Positions 43,144 to 51,877 of a stretch of DNA of 55,973 bases are shown here, in pieces; positions within the stretch are counted from its first letter, which is position 1; the number at the start of each line of letters is the position of its first letter. The DNA is taken from positions 1 through 55,973 of the forward strand of contig CACDCN010000005.1 of assembly GCA_902551185.1 (NCBI GenBank), written 5' to 3'. The translations under genes were made by a program, and so were the position numbers. Origin of the DNA: an uncultured SAR86 cluster bacterium (GTDB lineage Bacteria; Pseudomonadota; Gammaproteobacteria; Magnimaribacterales; D2472). Below the pieces are notes generated by a model, which worked only from the letters and a program-made list of their open reading frames with translations, was not told where the DNA came from and did no database searches.

Positions 43144-45411
43144 CTAGTTCAAATTCCAAGAATATCTTACACCAATAGTCATCGGTCTATTTACTGTGGT
43201 AAGTCTTTCAATATCCTCGCTATTGATATAAAGTTCTGCAACTTCATCAAATACATTATCCATATATATCTGCATAGTTGAGTTATCGCCTAGTTGAGTT
43301 GTGAATGACATATTACTTATCGCATAAGAATCTTGTAATTCTCTATCATCGTAAAATAAATCATTCCACATTTCATCTACGAATACATGGTTAAATTGAA
43401 AGCTTGATGTATCTGTTATATCTACATTGATAGTCACATTATATTTTTTGTCAGGTGTAAATGGTAAATCTTGACCATCTCTTGCCTCAACAACACCTCT
43501 TAATGTGTAATCTTCTTTTAATGCAGTACTATTTTCAGAAAACCCAACTGCAATACTTACAGCATCATTGACTAAATACTTTAAGTCAATTTCTGTACCA
43601 TCACTTTCAGCTTTTCCGATATTATCTACTAGTCCTAATAATGATATTGATGAATCAAACCACCCAAGTTGTATATCATCCCAATCCATTATATAAAGTG
43701 CCCCATTAAGTCTAAGCCTTCCATCCATTAACATAGATTTAAAACCTATCTCTTTACTTTCTAAGAAGTCAGCGTCATATGTAGCACCTAACTGAGTTGT
43801 TCTGTTAGCTCCACCAGGTCTATAACCTTCAGAGAAAGTAACATACATCATTGAGTCATTATTTAATGCATATGATAAATTCACCTTAGTAATATCATCA
43901 CTTCCACTATAGATAGAATTAACATTATCAGGTCTGGTTGCACTTCCTAAAATATAATTTGGCCACCAAACAGTTCCTACAAAACCTTTTAGTGTTGTAT
44001 CCATATCAAATTTTCTCTTACCAAGAGTTAATTCCATTTTGTCATTAATCTGGTAATAAATTTCTCCAAAAACAGCTGATTCTTCTTCTGTTCTTACTTG
44101 ATCAGTTTGATAATAAAGATCCTTTGAACCTGGAACAGCTGCTAAAGGATTTATTGCTGGTACATGCCATTGAGAATTATACTCAGTAACATTCTCGGTT
44201 TTAAATGAACCAAGAATCCAGTTCAATTTCCCATCACCTTTTGAAGACAGTCTTATCTCAGTAGTGTCGTATTCTTGATGAGTATCATTTTCAAATTGAA
44301 TGCTAGGATCAACACATGGTCCAAAATAATATTCATAACAAGTATAGTAACCTTCAACATAACCATCTATTGAATAGTGTGAATAGTCACTTAAAACTTC
44401 AAAATCTCTGTCCATACTTGATGTTGTAAAGGTTAGGTCAGCAAAACCTAAGTCACCAGTTAACGTAACAGCAAATCTTTCCCAATCATCTGTTTGAGAA
44501 TCGTCATAGAATCTGCTTACATTGTATTCACCAAGTGCGTCTGGATTATGGTCCCATACACCATCAGAAGTTGTCTTCTGACCCATTGATGACATATCTA
44601 ATTTCCAATTTTCAGTTAAATCGATTCTCAATGCAGCTCTATATCCAGTTTTAACAGCATCATTAAAATTATCTTCAACATATAATTCGTTTGTTTTAGT
44701 AATGCCACTAACCGGATAAGTAATAGAATCAGCAACTGAGTCTATATAACCACCATCCCTGTCGTTATAACCTACTAATCTCAGAGCCATATTCTGTGAT
44801 AATGGAATATTAACAAACCCTTCGACTAATGAGCTGGTTTGTCCACCTTTAGTTGATTCTGCACCAATATTGACACCTGAATCAAATTCACTCGTTGGTT
44901 TTTTAGTAATAATCTTTAAATTACCTGCTTGAGATGCAGCTCCATACAATGTGCCTTGTGGACCAGAAAGAGATTCAACTCTTTCAATGTCGTATATATG
45001 AACATCTAAATTATCACCAATCATAGTTACAGGTGATTCATCAAGATATATAGCTACGGCAGGACCCTGAAGTGATTGGTTGGAGTTACCTCCATCAGAT
45101 ATACCTCTCATAAATATCTGCCCCATTCCAGGCCTTCTCTGAACTGCAGAAACAGATGGCAACTGAAGTACATAATCAGCAAAATCTTTAATATTTAAAG
45201 ATTCTAATTCATCAGCAGATAGCGTGGTTACACTGATTGGAACATCTTGTAAATTTTCAGTTTTCTTTTGTGCGCTAACAATAACTTCTTCAATCATTAA
45301 GTCATCTTGCGCGATAGTATTTGCACTAACTAAGACAGCAGAAGCTATTGCAGTAGCTTTTGTTGTTTTAATTACTGCGTCGTGTACTTTTTCAGCGTGA
45401 AATATATTCAT
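43144..45411 (-). CDS. TonB-dependent outer-membrane receptor (module 2)
   Basis: This receptor of about 755 residues has a signal peptide ('AIASAVLVSANTIAQ'). The plug has 'IEEVIVSAQKKTEN', 'VQRRPGMGQIFMRG', 'IYLDESPVTMIGDNLDVHIY' and 'SLSGPQGTLYGAASQAG', and the barrel ends in 'NRPMTIGVRYSWNLN'. The ATG at 45411, preceded by GGGG, is chosen over an in-frame TTG at 45423. The loop 'YYTCYEYYFGPC' has the same position and Cys pair as in receptor 1. Barrel sequences have otherwise diverged, so the substrates probably differ. The gene diverges from the M28-like lipoprotein across an AT-rich gap of about 95 bp. Confidence 0.94.
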   Translation of the reverse strand: MNIFHAEKVHDAVIKTTKATAIASAVLVSANTIAQDDLMIEEVIVSAQKKTENLQDVPISVTTLSADELESLNIKDFADYVLQLPSVSAVQRRPGMGQIFMRGISDGGNSNQSLQGPAVAIYLDESPVTMIGDNLDVHIYDIERVESLSGPQGTLYGAASQAGNLKIITKKPTSEFDSGVNIGAESTKGGQTSSLVEGFVNIPLSQNMALRLVGYNDRDGGYIDSVADSITYPVSGITKTNELYVEDNFNDAVKTGYRAALRIDLTENWKLDMSSMGQKTTSDGVWDHNPDALGEYNVSRFYDDSQTDDWERFAVTLTGDLGFADLTFTTSSMDRDFEVLSDYSHYSIDGYVEGYYTCYEYYFGPCVDPSIQFENDTHQEYDTTEIRLSSKGDGKLNWILGSFKTENVTEYNSQWHVPAINPLAAVPGSKDLYYQTDQVRTEEESAVFGEIYYQINDKMELTLGKRKFDMDTTLKGFVGTVWWPNYILGSATRPDNVNSIYSGSDDITKVNLSYALNNDSMMYVTFSEGYRPGGANRTTQLGATYDADFLESKEIGFKSMLMDGRLRLNGALYIMDWDDIQLGWFDSSISLLGLVDNIGKAESDGTEIDLKYLVNDAVSIAVGFSENSTALKEDYTLRGVVEARDGQDLPFTPDKKYNVTINVDITDTSSFQFNHVFVDEMWNDLFYDDRELQDSYAISNMSFTTQLGDNSTMQIYMDNVFDEVAELYINSEDIERLTTVNRPMTIGVRYSWNLN

Positions 45412-45506
45412 GTTTTTCCCCAAATTTTTAAAAAAATCTAGTTAAAATATACAATAAATTCAAAATATAGTAAATTTTTATTAAAAATAATAAAATCATT
45501 AAAAAA
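45412..45506. promoter_or_regulatory. Divergent promoter region of receptor 2 and M28-like lipoprotein
   Basis: This 95-bp extremely AT-rich gap must hold promoters for both genes. Many TATAAT-like hexamers fit on either strand, so no single promoter can be singled out. The GGGGAAAAAC just upstream of ATG 45411 is the ribosome site of the receptor. The repeats seen upstream of receptor 1 are not present here. Confidence 0.45.
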
Positions 45507-47204
45507 GTGAATAATTATCTTAAATATATATTATCTCCAATATTCTTAACATTAATATTGTCGTGTTCTAATGACGATTTCTCTTTTTTGCCCTTAAATA
45601 AAGAATGGATAGTTAATGAAAAAGAGGCCACAAGGTGGTCAATGGTAAAGCATGATAATTTACCCACACTTACAGGTACTGTTAAATGGCAAAACTATAT
45701 GATTTTCTTAGAAAATGAATTTAAAAAATATGGTGTTGTAGATATTTACAAAAACTCATGGGAATTTGATAGATGGGATATATCTGAAGATCCTTCAAAT
45801 TGGACTCTTTCAGTTGAGGATAAGCAAGTTAGAGTGGCATATTATGGTGCTTATTCTGGTAAAACAAGCCTTGATGGTATAACTGCAGAAATGATTTTCT
45901 ATGACCATGATAATCCACCTATTGATATTAAAGACAAAATTGTAGTTATACCAACCAGAAAGCATCCAAGTAAGCCATATAGTACAAACTACCTAACTAA
46001 TTACACATACAATGAGTATGAATATGTATTAGATGGTGACACTCTTCCTGAGCCATTTGAATTTGTAGATCCTGAAGTTTCATTTACTTTTGATATTTGG
46101 TATCAACTTGCACAAAGACTTGATCAAATTCCTGAAGATGGAGAAGCTGCTGGAGCTGTAATTGTATATGACATGGCTTATGACAGAACAAAAGGTTTAT
46201 ATACTTTTCCTGTTCCCGATCATTATGATTCGCCTACAGTAATACTTTCTAGAGAAGATGGGGCTGGAGTAATTAAAGCAGCAAAGGAAAGTAAAGAAGC
46301 AACAATTATTTTAAACAGTAAAATTGAGAAGTCAGAAGCTTATCAATTAATTGGATACTTGCCAGGCAAACATTATGGTACTGATAAAGATGAGCAGATT
46401 ATTTTAACCAACCATACTGATGGTCCATCAATTACACAAGATAATGGTGCATTAGGTATATTAGGCATAATTAAATACTTCTCCAATATTCCTCAAGAAA
46501 AAAGAGATAGAACTTTGCTTATTTATCTTGATTGCAGACATTATATGCCTGGCATGGAACAATCCCATAAAGATGTTTCATGGTTGAAAAAAAATCCTAA
46601 CTTAAAAGATAAAGTTGTCGGATTAATACAAGCAGAACACCTTGGAGAAATGGACTACAAGGAGGTAAATGGAGAAGTACTCCCTACAGGGTTCACAGAA
46701 CAATCATATTTATGGACAAGAAATAATGATTATTTAATAAAGTCTGGTAAAAACGCTTTAGATAGGTATGGTTGGTCTAGAGGAATGTTATCAGTTCCTG
46801 AACGACCCGGCCCAAATGGTAATATTCAACAAGTATGGTGGGGAGTTGGCATCATCGCATTAGCAAATGAACTAAGAGACAATGAAGATTGTGATGAATA
46901 TTCTTGCGATGAAAGCCTAACTTCTAAGAGTCCTTTAGTTTGGAATGGATCAAGTTGTGAGGTTTGGACATGCCTTAATGTCCCTGCGTATGGTCAAGGT
47001 GGTTTCTTAGGATACTATTGGAATAAATATTCTGATATAAGTAAGTGGAACTCAGAACTATTTATTCAACAAACTTCTACTTTAATAGATCTTACTGGTG
47101 TTTTAATGTATAGCGATTTAGAAAAAATTAAGCCTATTTTAGGTGATCAAAGTTTTAGAAATACTGATATGAGTATTGCAGCACCAATCGATATTAATGA
47201 ATAA
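45507..47204 (+). CDS. M28-like peptidase-fold lipoprotein with altered metal site
   Basis: This 565-residue protein starts at GTG 45507 with a lipoprotein signal (lipobox 'ILSCS'). A PA-like insert (residues ~110-280, with 'AAGAVIVYDMAYDRTKG') precedes an M28-type zinc peptidase core: 'ILTNHTDGPSITQDNGALGI' gives the H-x-D and the bridging Asp. The usual Glu-Glu pair is replaced in 'LIYLDCRHYMPGMEQ', the next ligand lies in 'QAEHLGEMD', and the C-terminal His is not obvious ('GFLGYYWNKYSD'). Activity may therefore differ from classic aminopeptidases. It diverges from TonB receptor 2, so it may process that receptor's ligand (inference). Confidence 0.72.
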   Translation: MNNYLKYILSPIFLTLILSCSNDDFSFLPLNKEWIVNEKEATRWSMVKHDNLPTLTGTVKWQNYMIFLENEFKKYGVVDIYKNSWEFDRWDISEDPSNWTLSVEDKQVRVAYYGAYSGKTSLDGITAEMIFYDHDNPPIDIKDKIVVIPTRKHPSKPYSTNYLTNYTYNEYEYVLDGDTLPEPFEFVDPEVSFTFDIWYQLAQRLDQIPEDGEAAGAVIVYDMAYDRTKGLYTFPVPDHYDSPTVILSREDGAGVIKAAKESKEATIILNSKIEKSEAYQLIGYLPGKHYGTDKDEQIILTNHTDGPSITQDNGALGILGIIKYFSNIPQEKRDRTLLIYLDCRHYMPGMEQSHKDVSWLKKNPNLKDKVVGLIQAEHLGEMDYKEVNGEVLPTGFTEQSYLWTRNNDYLIKSGKNALDRYGWSRGMLSVPERPGPNGNIQQVWWGVGIIALANELRDNEDCDEYSCDESLTSKSPLVWNGSSCEVWTCLNVPAYGQGGFLGYYWNKYSDISKWNSELFIQQTSTLIDLTGVLMYSDLEKIKPILGDQSFRNTDMSIAAPIDINE

Positions 47205-47291
47205 TTAATCTCACCATTAATCATAAAATATTAATATATAGTAGATATTACAATAAAAAATATTTTTAGTAGATTTTTGATTCAAATAAAG

Positions 47292-48851
47292 CTAATAACC
47301 TAACTCAATACATACCGGTTTTGCTTGACTGATCTTCATCTTCGAGTATCTATCATACGAAAATATATTAAACTTTTCTGAATCAAATTGATGCCATGTT
47401 TTATAGTTAGTATTTGGATTTCCGGTTTTTAAGAAATTTATCCAATGTGCTTGTATTTTTCTTGTTATAAGATCATCTATTCTTGAGGTTGGCAACCATT
47501 TATCATGTGTATTAAATATGTAAGGTATTTCTGCTCCATGATAAGCACCCATCTCTTTACTCTTTTCACCTTCTCTTACCCTATCAAATGAATAAAACCA
47601 AACATTATTATTTGTATGCTTAGTTAAAGATTTAGCAATAAATGATGATGGACAAGTCCAATTTCTCGACGTTAATAAATAATTAAGCTTTTTTTTCTCG
47701 CTTTTAATATCTTCTACAATTAAATTTAATTTATCATCATCTACATAAAACCCCCAACTTTCTCTTTCATCATAAAAATTAGATAAATAATAATCTTCAG
47801 CTAAATACATTAGTTCTTCATCTGAGTTGGTTCCAATAATAAGATCGACATGATTAAAATTTCCTGTATCAAATGATGTAAAAATCGGTTCGAGTATTGA
47901 ATGATTGTCTACCACAGGATAATAGCCTGTATAACCATAAATCTTTTCTGCTTGATTGAGCAATTTTATTGAGTTAATTTTTTTTAGCTCATTAATACTA
48001 GCTCTTTTGTTATCATAACCAGTTAATTCAACAGATAGTTTATTAGATAACTTTATGTGTTCATTGCTTGCAATATAATCTTTATCTGAAATTGACCAGC
48101 CTGCACTTTGGTGGATTGCTCTTTTAAATAAATTTTTACTTAAGGGGGATGCTATTAAATGGGCTACATTTGTAGCGCCTGCTGACTCACCTGAAATTGT
48201 TACATTATGTGGGTCTCCGCCTACTTTAGAAATATTCTTTTTTATCCATTTTAACGATTCTATTAGATCAAGTAATGCAAAATTAGATACACCTAATTGA
48301 GGGTGCGAATAAAAACCAAATATGCCCAGTCTATATGCAACAGTAACTACTATTACTCCTTCTTTGGATAATTTCTCACCTATATAGTTTGGTTCAAAAG
48401 ACCACCCTGCTCTATTAGAGCCACCATGAATATATACTAATACTGGTAGCTTGGTTTGTTTCTCAATATTTTCTGGGATCCACATGTTTAAATAAAGGCA
48501 ATCTTCACTCACATCCGGCATATCGATATAATTTGGATCACCACCAAAACCAATAGCAACGCCTTTATACCAATTTACAATTCTTGGTCCTTGCATGCAT
48601 GCTGATGCAAACTTATTTGCATAATATTTATCTTCATTAAATATTTTTGCTTTAGTCTTTTCCCATCGCAACTCACCAATAGGAGGCTCTGCAAAAGGAA
48701 TGCCTAGATAAGTGTGAACATTGTTTTCTATGGTACCTATTATTTTAGTTTCACCTATATAAAAACTTACATCAGAATAAATATGATTAGTATTAAATAG
48801 AAAGAATGTTACTAAAAATAATTTATAAATTTTTGACATATTAAACTGCAT
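47292..48851 (-). CDS. Type B carboxylesterase, exported
   Basis: This 519-residue esterase has a signal peptide ('KLFLVTFFLFNTNHIYSD'). The family markers are 'YLGIPFAEPPIGELRW', the oxyanion segment 'VLVYIHGGSNRAGW', the nucleophile elbow 'VTISGESAGATNVA' with Ser near 218, Glu in 'GTNSDEELMY' near 340 and His in 'GAYHGAEIPYIF' near 436. It hydrolyses carboxylic esters in the periplasm or outside the cell; the substrate is unknown. Its start overlaps the PD-(D/E)XK nuclease gene by 11 nt, an unusual pairing. It is convergent with the M28-like gene across an 87-bp gap holding no clear hairpin. Confidence 0.93.
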   Translation of the reverse strand: MQFNMSKIYKLFLVTFFLFNTNHIYSDVSFYIGETKIIGTIENNVHTYLGIPFAEPPIGELRWEKTKAKIFNEDKYYANKFASACMQGPRIVNWYKGVAIGFGGDPNYIDMPDVSEDCLYLNMWIPENIEKQTKLPVLVYIHGGSNRAGWSFEPNYIGEKLSKEGVIVVTVAYRLGIFGFYSHPQLGVSNFALLDLIESLKWIKKNISKVGGDPHNVTISGESAGATNVAHLIASPLSKNLFKRAIHQSAGWSISDKDYIASNEHIKLSNKLSVELTGYDNKRASINELKKINSIKLLNQAEKIYGYTGYYPVVDNHSILEPIFTSFDTGNFNHVDLIIGTNSDEELMYLAEDYYLSNFYDERESWGFYVDDDKLNLIVEDIKSEKKKLNYLLTSRNWTCPSSFIAKSLTKHTNNNVWFYSFDRVREGEKSKEMGAYHGAEIPYIFNTHDKWLPTSRIDDLITRKIQAHWINFLKTGNPNTNYKTWHQFDSEKFNIFSYDRYSKMKISQAKPVCIELGY

Positions 48852-49521
48852 ATTTCTTATGGAATTCTATCAATCTTTTTTTCCATAGTTTAGTTAAAAC
48901 ATTAAATTCAGCAGGCTTTACAATAAATTCTTGAAATAATAAATCTCTATCAACCATTAATATAACTACTTGATTTATTTCTGTGCCAAACATTACATTA
49001 TGAGCATTTGCATATGCACAACCTTGAAGAAAATAATCCTCTATCCATTCCCTTCTTTTCATCCTTCTTGATGTTTTAAAATCTATTATAGATGGAATAT
49101 CATTAATTTTTCCGACACAATCAGCTGTCCCAGCATATAAACCATCAAGCATTAAACCAACCTCAAGACCCCAAACTTCAGAAATAGTTTGTATTCCTGT
49201 ATCAATAAATTTATCTGTAATTTTATTTGCAATAATACCATTTTGATCATCACTAAAATTCTTCCAATCCTTTTCATTTAAAAAATTTTCTAAGGCCTCA
49301 TGAACCATACTCCCAATATCAGTACTTTGTTTAGTTATCCTGTCAGCCTCATCATCACCAACCTTATTTCTCCATTGCTGAATTGAGTCTGATTTGTCTG
49401 ATGTTTTACCTAGAACAGTAGTAACGCTTGGAACTGTTTGATTTTTTGAATCTATATAATATCTACCAATTTCTTTATCTACTCTTTTTAACTCAGGATA
49501 TTGATAAATATTTGTTATCAT
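48841..49521 (-). CDS. PD-(D/E)XK nuclease-superfamily protein (RecB/Cas4/phage exonuclease-like)
   Basis: This 226-residue protein has the RecB-type nuclease motif order: His-Glu in 'GSMVHEALENFL', the metal Asp in 'LYAGTADCVGKI', the D-x-K catalytic pair in 'SIIDFKTSRRMK' and the Q-x-x-x-Y motif in 'DYFLQGCAYANAH'. All key residues are kept, so it is probably an active exonuclease. Similar stand-alone proteins occur in marine phages, and no CRISPR or recombination genes lie nearby. A 26-bp gap separates it from the divergent BCCT gene, and the esterase gene follows with overlap. Confidence 0.82.
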   Translation of the reverse strand: MITNIYQYPELKRVDKEIGRYYIDSKNQTVPSVTTVLGKTSDKSDSIQQWRNKVGDDEADRITKQSTDIGSMVHEALENFLNEKDWKNFSDDQNGIIANKITDKFIDTGIQTISEVWGLEVGLMLDGLYAGTADCVGKINDIPSIIDFKTSRRMKRREWIEDYFLQGCAYANAHNVMFGTEINQVVILMVDRDLLFQEFIVKPAEFNVLTKLWKKRLIEFHKKYAV

Positions 49522-49547
49522 TGTCTAAATATTTCTATAGTTTTAAT

Positions 49548-51023
49548 ATGTTCAAATTAAAAATAAATCCATTATGGAGTAAATCAGTTTTACTGATTAC
49601 ATTTTTATTTTTAATTATTCTTTCATCATATGTTTTAACTAATCCAAAAGGAAGTGCTGAATCATTAAAATTAATATATGATTTTTTTGCAATTAATTTC
49701 GAGTCGTTCTTTTTATATTTTGGATTTAGTATCTTGGTAATATTAATCTTTATAGCCATTTCATCAGCAGGCTCAAAAAAAATTATATTAAAAGGAAGGG
49801 CTGATTATTCATATTTTTCATGGTATTCAATGCTTTTTGCTACTGGTATGGGTGCAGCACTTCTTTATTGGTCTACATATGAATGGCTAGTCTATTATAC
49901 AAATCCAATTGATGGTGAAGAGCAATCTTTATTAAAAGCAAGGTCCTATCCATTATTCCACTGGATGTTTACAGGATGGGCCTTATATATCCTCCCTACG
50001 GTAGCATTTGTTTTTTCTCTTATGAAAAATTCAAATACACCACTAACTTTTTCTGGAATACTTCTAAAAAAACAATCTGGGCCAATAAGAATTATTTTAG
50101 ATATTTTTTTTATCGGTGCAATCTTAACTGGAGCGGGCGTTGGTTTGGCACTCTCTTTCCCTCTTATGTCTGCTGCTATTGCAAAATTATTTAATTTAAA
50201 TCAAACAATATATCTTGATTTTTTAATGTTATTTATATGTATGTGTATTGTCTCTGTTAGTGTTTATAGAGGCCTTCAAAATGGCATAAAAAAACTAAGT
50301 AATTTCAATATAATTCTTGTAACCACTTTTTTGGCTTTAATTTTAATAACTGGTCCTACAAAATATATTATTATTAATACCCTTGAACCAGTTTCATACG
50401 TTTTTAAAAACTACTTATCATTAAGTTTGATTCAATCAAAATATTCACTTGATTGGACTGTATTTTATTGGGCATGGTATATCGCGCTAGCACCAGCAGT
50501 AGGTGCTTTCATAGTAAATATTTCTAATAATAAAACTGTGAGGGAGTTAATTTTTGGAGCCTTAATTGTTGGTTCGCTTGGTTGTATTTTACATATTGGT
50601 ATTCTTTCAAACTTATCTATTTATTTTTATGAAAATGGTATCTTGGATGCTCCAAAAATATATATTGATGGGTCATTAACATCACATGCTCTGGTTGTTG
50701 AAACAATTTCATCCATAAATCATGGATCCATATTTTTAATTTTATTTACAATAATTGCTATTGTATTTTTATGCACAACTTATGATTCTTTATCTTATAT
50801 ATTGGCAACAGCTTCTATGAAAAATTTTAATGATAAGCCTTCAAAAAACTTGCGTGTATTTTTTGCAATTATTCTGATGATTCAACCAGCACTTATTATG
50901 TTCTTAGGAGGAAAGGACTCATTTATGTGGCTTTTAGTTGTAATATCTGTACCATTGATGATTATTTATTTATTTCTAGTATTATCAATCTTTAAAAATG
51001 CAATTAAATTTAAAAAATCATAG
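49548..51023 (+). CDS. BCCT-family transporter 2
   Basis: This 491-residue protein has about twelve helices. BCCT features are 'MLFATGMGAALLYWSTYEWL' (TM3 GMG stretch), 'YPLFHWMFTGWALYILPTVA' and 'SLDWTVFYWAWYIALAPAVG' (family signature with Tyr in place of the second Trp) followed by 'NISNNKTVRELIFG'. The start is ATG 49548; an in-frame ATG 120 bp upstream would run into the divergent nuclease gene and add an unrelated tail. It is distantly related to BCCT 1, so a different quaternary-amine substrate is likely. The next hydrolase overlaps its end by 26 nt. Confidence 0.88.
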   Translation: MFKLKINPLWSKSVLLITFLFLIILSSYVLTNPKGSAESLKLIYDFFAINFESFFLYFGFSILVILIFIAISSAGSKKIILKGRADYSYFSWYSMLFATGMGAALLYWSTYEWLVYYTNPIDGEEQSLLKARSYPLFHWMFTGWALYILPTVAFVFSLMKNSNTPLTFSGILLKKQSGPIRIILDIFFIGAILTGAGVGLALSFPLMSAAIAKLFNLNQTIYLDFLMLFICMCIVSVSVYRGLQNGIKKLSNFNIILVTTFLALILITGPTKYIIINTLEPVSYVFKNYLSLSLIQSKYSLDWTVFYWAWYIALAPAVGAFIVNISNNKTVRELIFGALIVGSLGCILHIGILSNLSIYFYENGILDAPKIYIDGSLTSHALVVETISSINHGSIFLILFTIIAIVFLCTTYDSLSYILATASMKNFNDKPSKNLRVFFAIILMIQPALIMFLGGKDSFMWLLVVISVPLMIIYLFLVLSIFKNAIKFKKS

Positions 51024-51876
51024 AGCAAATATTTTTGAAAAAAATCAATTTGACTCAAGCAAACCATCTGTAATATTTATTCCTGGAGCAGGAATGGACC
51101 ATAGAATAATATCTATGTTTAATTTAGATCCTATTCAAGATCGATATAATATTTTAGGATTTGATTTACCTGGCCATGGATATACAACTGGACCAATTGT
51201 TGATTCAATTGCCGATCATTCTTCATTTTGTATAGAAGTTTTTGAACAGATTGATATTATTGATCCAGTAATAATTGGACATAGTTGGGGTGGACTGGTT
51301 GCATTAGATTTATCTACAAAAACAGATAATAAAATGGCTATTTGTATGAATATTGCATACCCTTTTCTAGTTGGCGATATGTTACTTGATTATGCTAAAG
51401 GTAACCTAGACCAAGCAGTAGAATTCTTAATGAAATATGGTATTTATAAACTCCCTGAGACTGAAATTAAAACTAAAGGTTTCGGCACAATGGGTTCAGG
51501 TTTTTATGGAAGATCAAAAGGACAAATTAAATCTCCATATGGAACAAAGGTAGTTGAGGATGATCCAGAAAGAGAAATTAGACTCTATCCATTAAAAAGA
51601 TTATTTAATCAATCTGAAAAAGAAATAAGTTCAATTGATTTAAAATCTTGTAACTCTTTTAGGTTAAATGACGATCAGATTTCTAATCTAAAAAATATAA
51701 AATATATTTTTAGTGAAAAAGATAAATTAGCAAGATTTAATCCTGAAAATGAACTACTTAAAAATGTTGATCATGAAAAAGATATAATTATTCTTGATGA
51801 TGTTGGTCATTTTCCTTATTTTGAAAGTCCTGATCAAATAAATAAGGTATTAATTAAAATACTAGATATTTCTTAA
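50998..51876 (+). CDS. Alpha/beta hydrolase
   Basis: This 292-residue hydrolase has 'PSVIFIPGAGMDHRII' (oxyanion region), 'ILGFDLPGHGYT', the nucleophile elbow 'VIIGHSWGGLVALDL' with Ser, acid region 'YIFSEKDKLARF' and base His in 'LDDVGHFPYFESPDQI'. The triad is intact, with no signal peptide, so it acts in the cytoplasm. The ATG overlaps the BCCT transporter gene by 26 nt, which suggests that the imported compound or a derivative is its substrate (inference). Convergent with the lysophospholipase-like gene. Confidence 0.87.
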   Translation: MQLNLKNHRANIFEKNQFDSSKPSVIFIPGAGMDHRIISMFNLDPIQDRYNILGFDLPGHGYTTGPIVDSIADHSSFCIEVFEQIDIIDPVIIGHSWGGLVALDLSTKTDNKMAICMNIAYPFLVGDMLLDYAKGNLDQAVEFLMKYGIYKLPETEIKTKGFGTMGSGFYGRSKGQIKSPYGTKVVEDDPEREIRLYPLKRLFNQSEKEISSIDLKSCNSFRLNDDQISNLKNIKYIFSEKDKLARFNPENELLKNVDHEKDIIILDDVGHFPYFESPDQINKVLIKILDIS

Positions 51877-51877
51877 A

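Noticed and set aside
47205-47291. A terminator between the convergent M28-like and carboxylesterase genes
   Set aside because: Only weak A/T pairings with no stable G+C stem were seen.
49428-49547. A 40-residue N-terminal extension of BCCT transporter 2
   Set aside because: It overlaps the divergent nuclease gene, is unlike BCCT N-termini, and a normal ATG exists at 49548.
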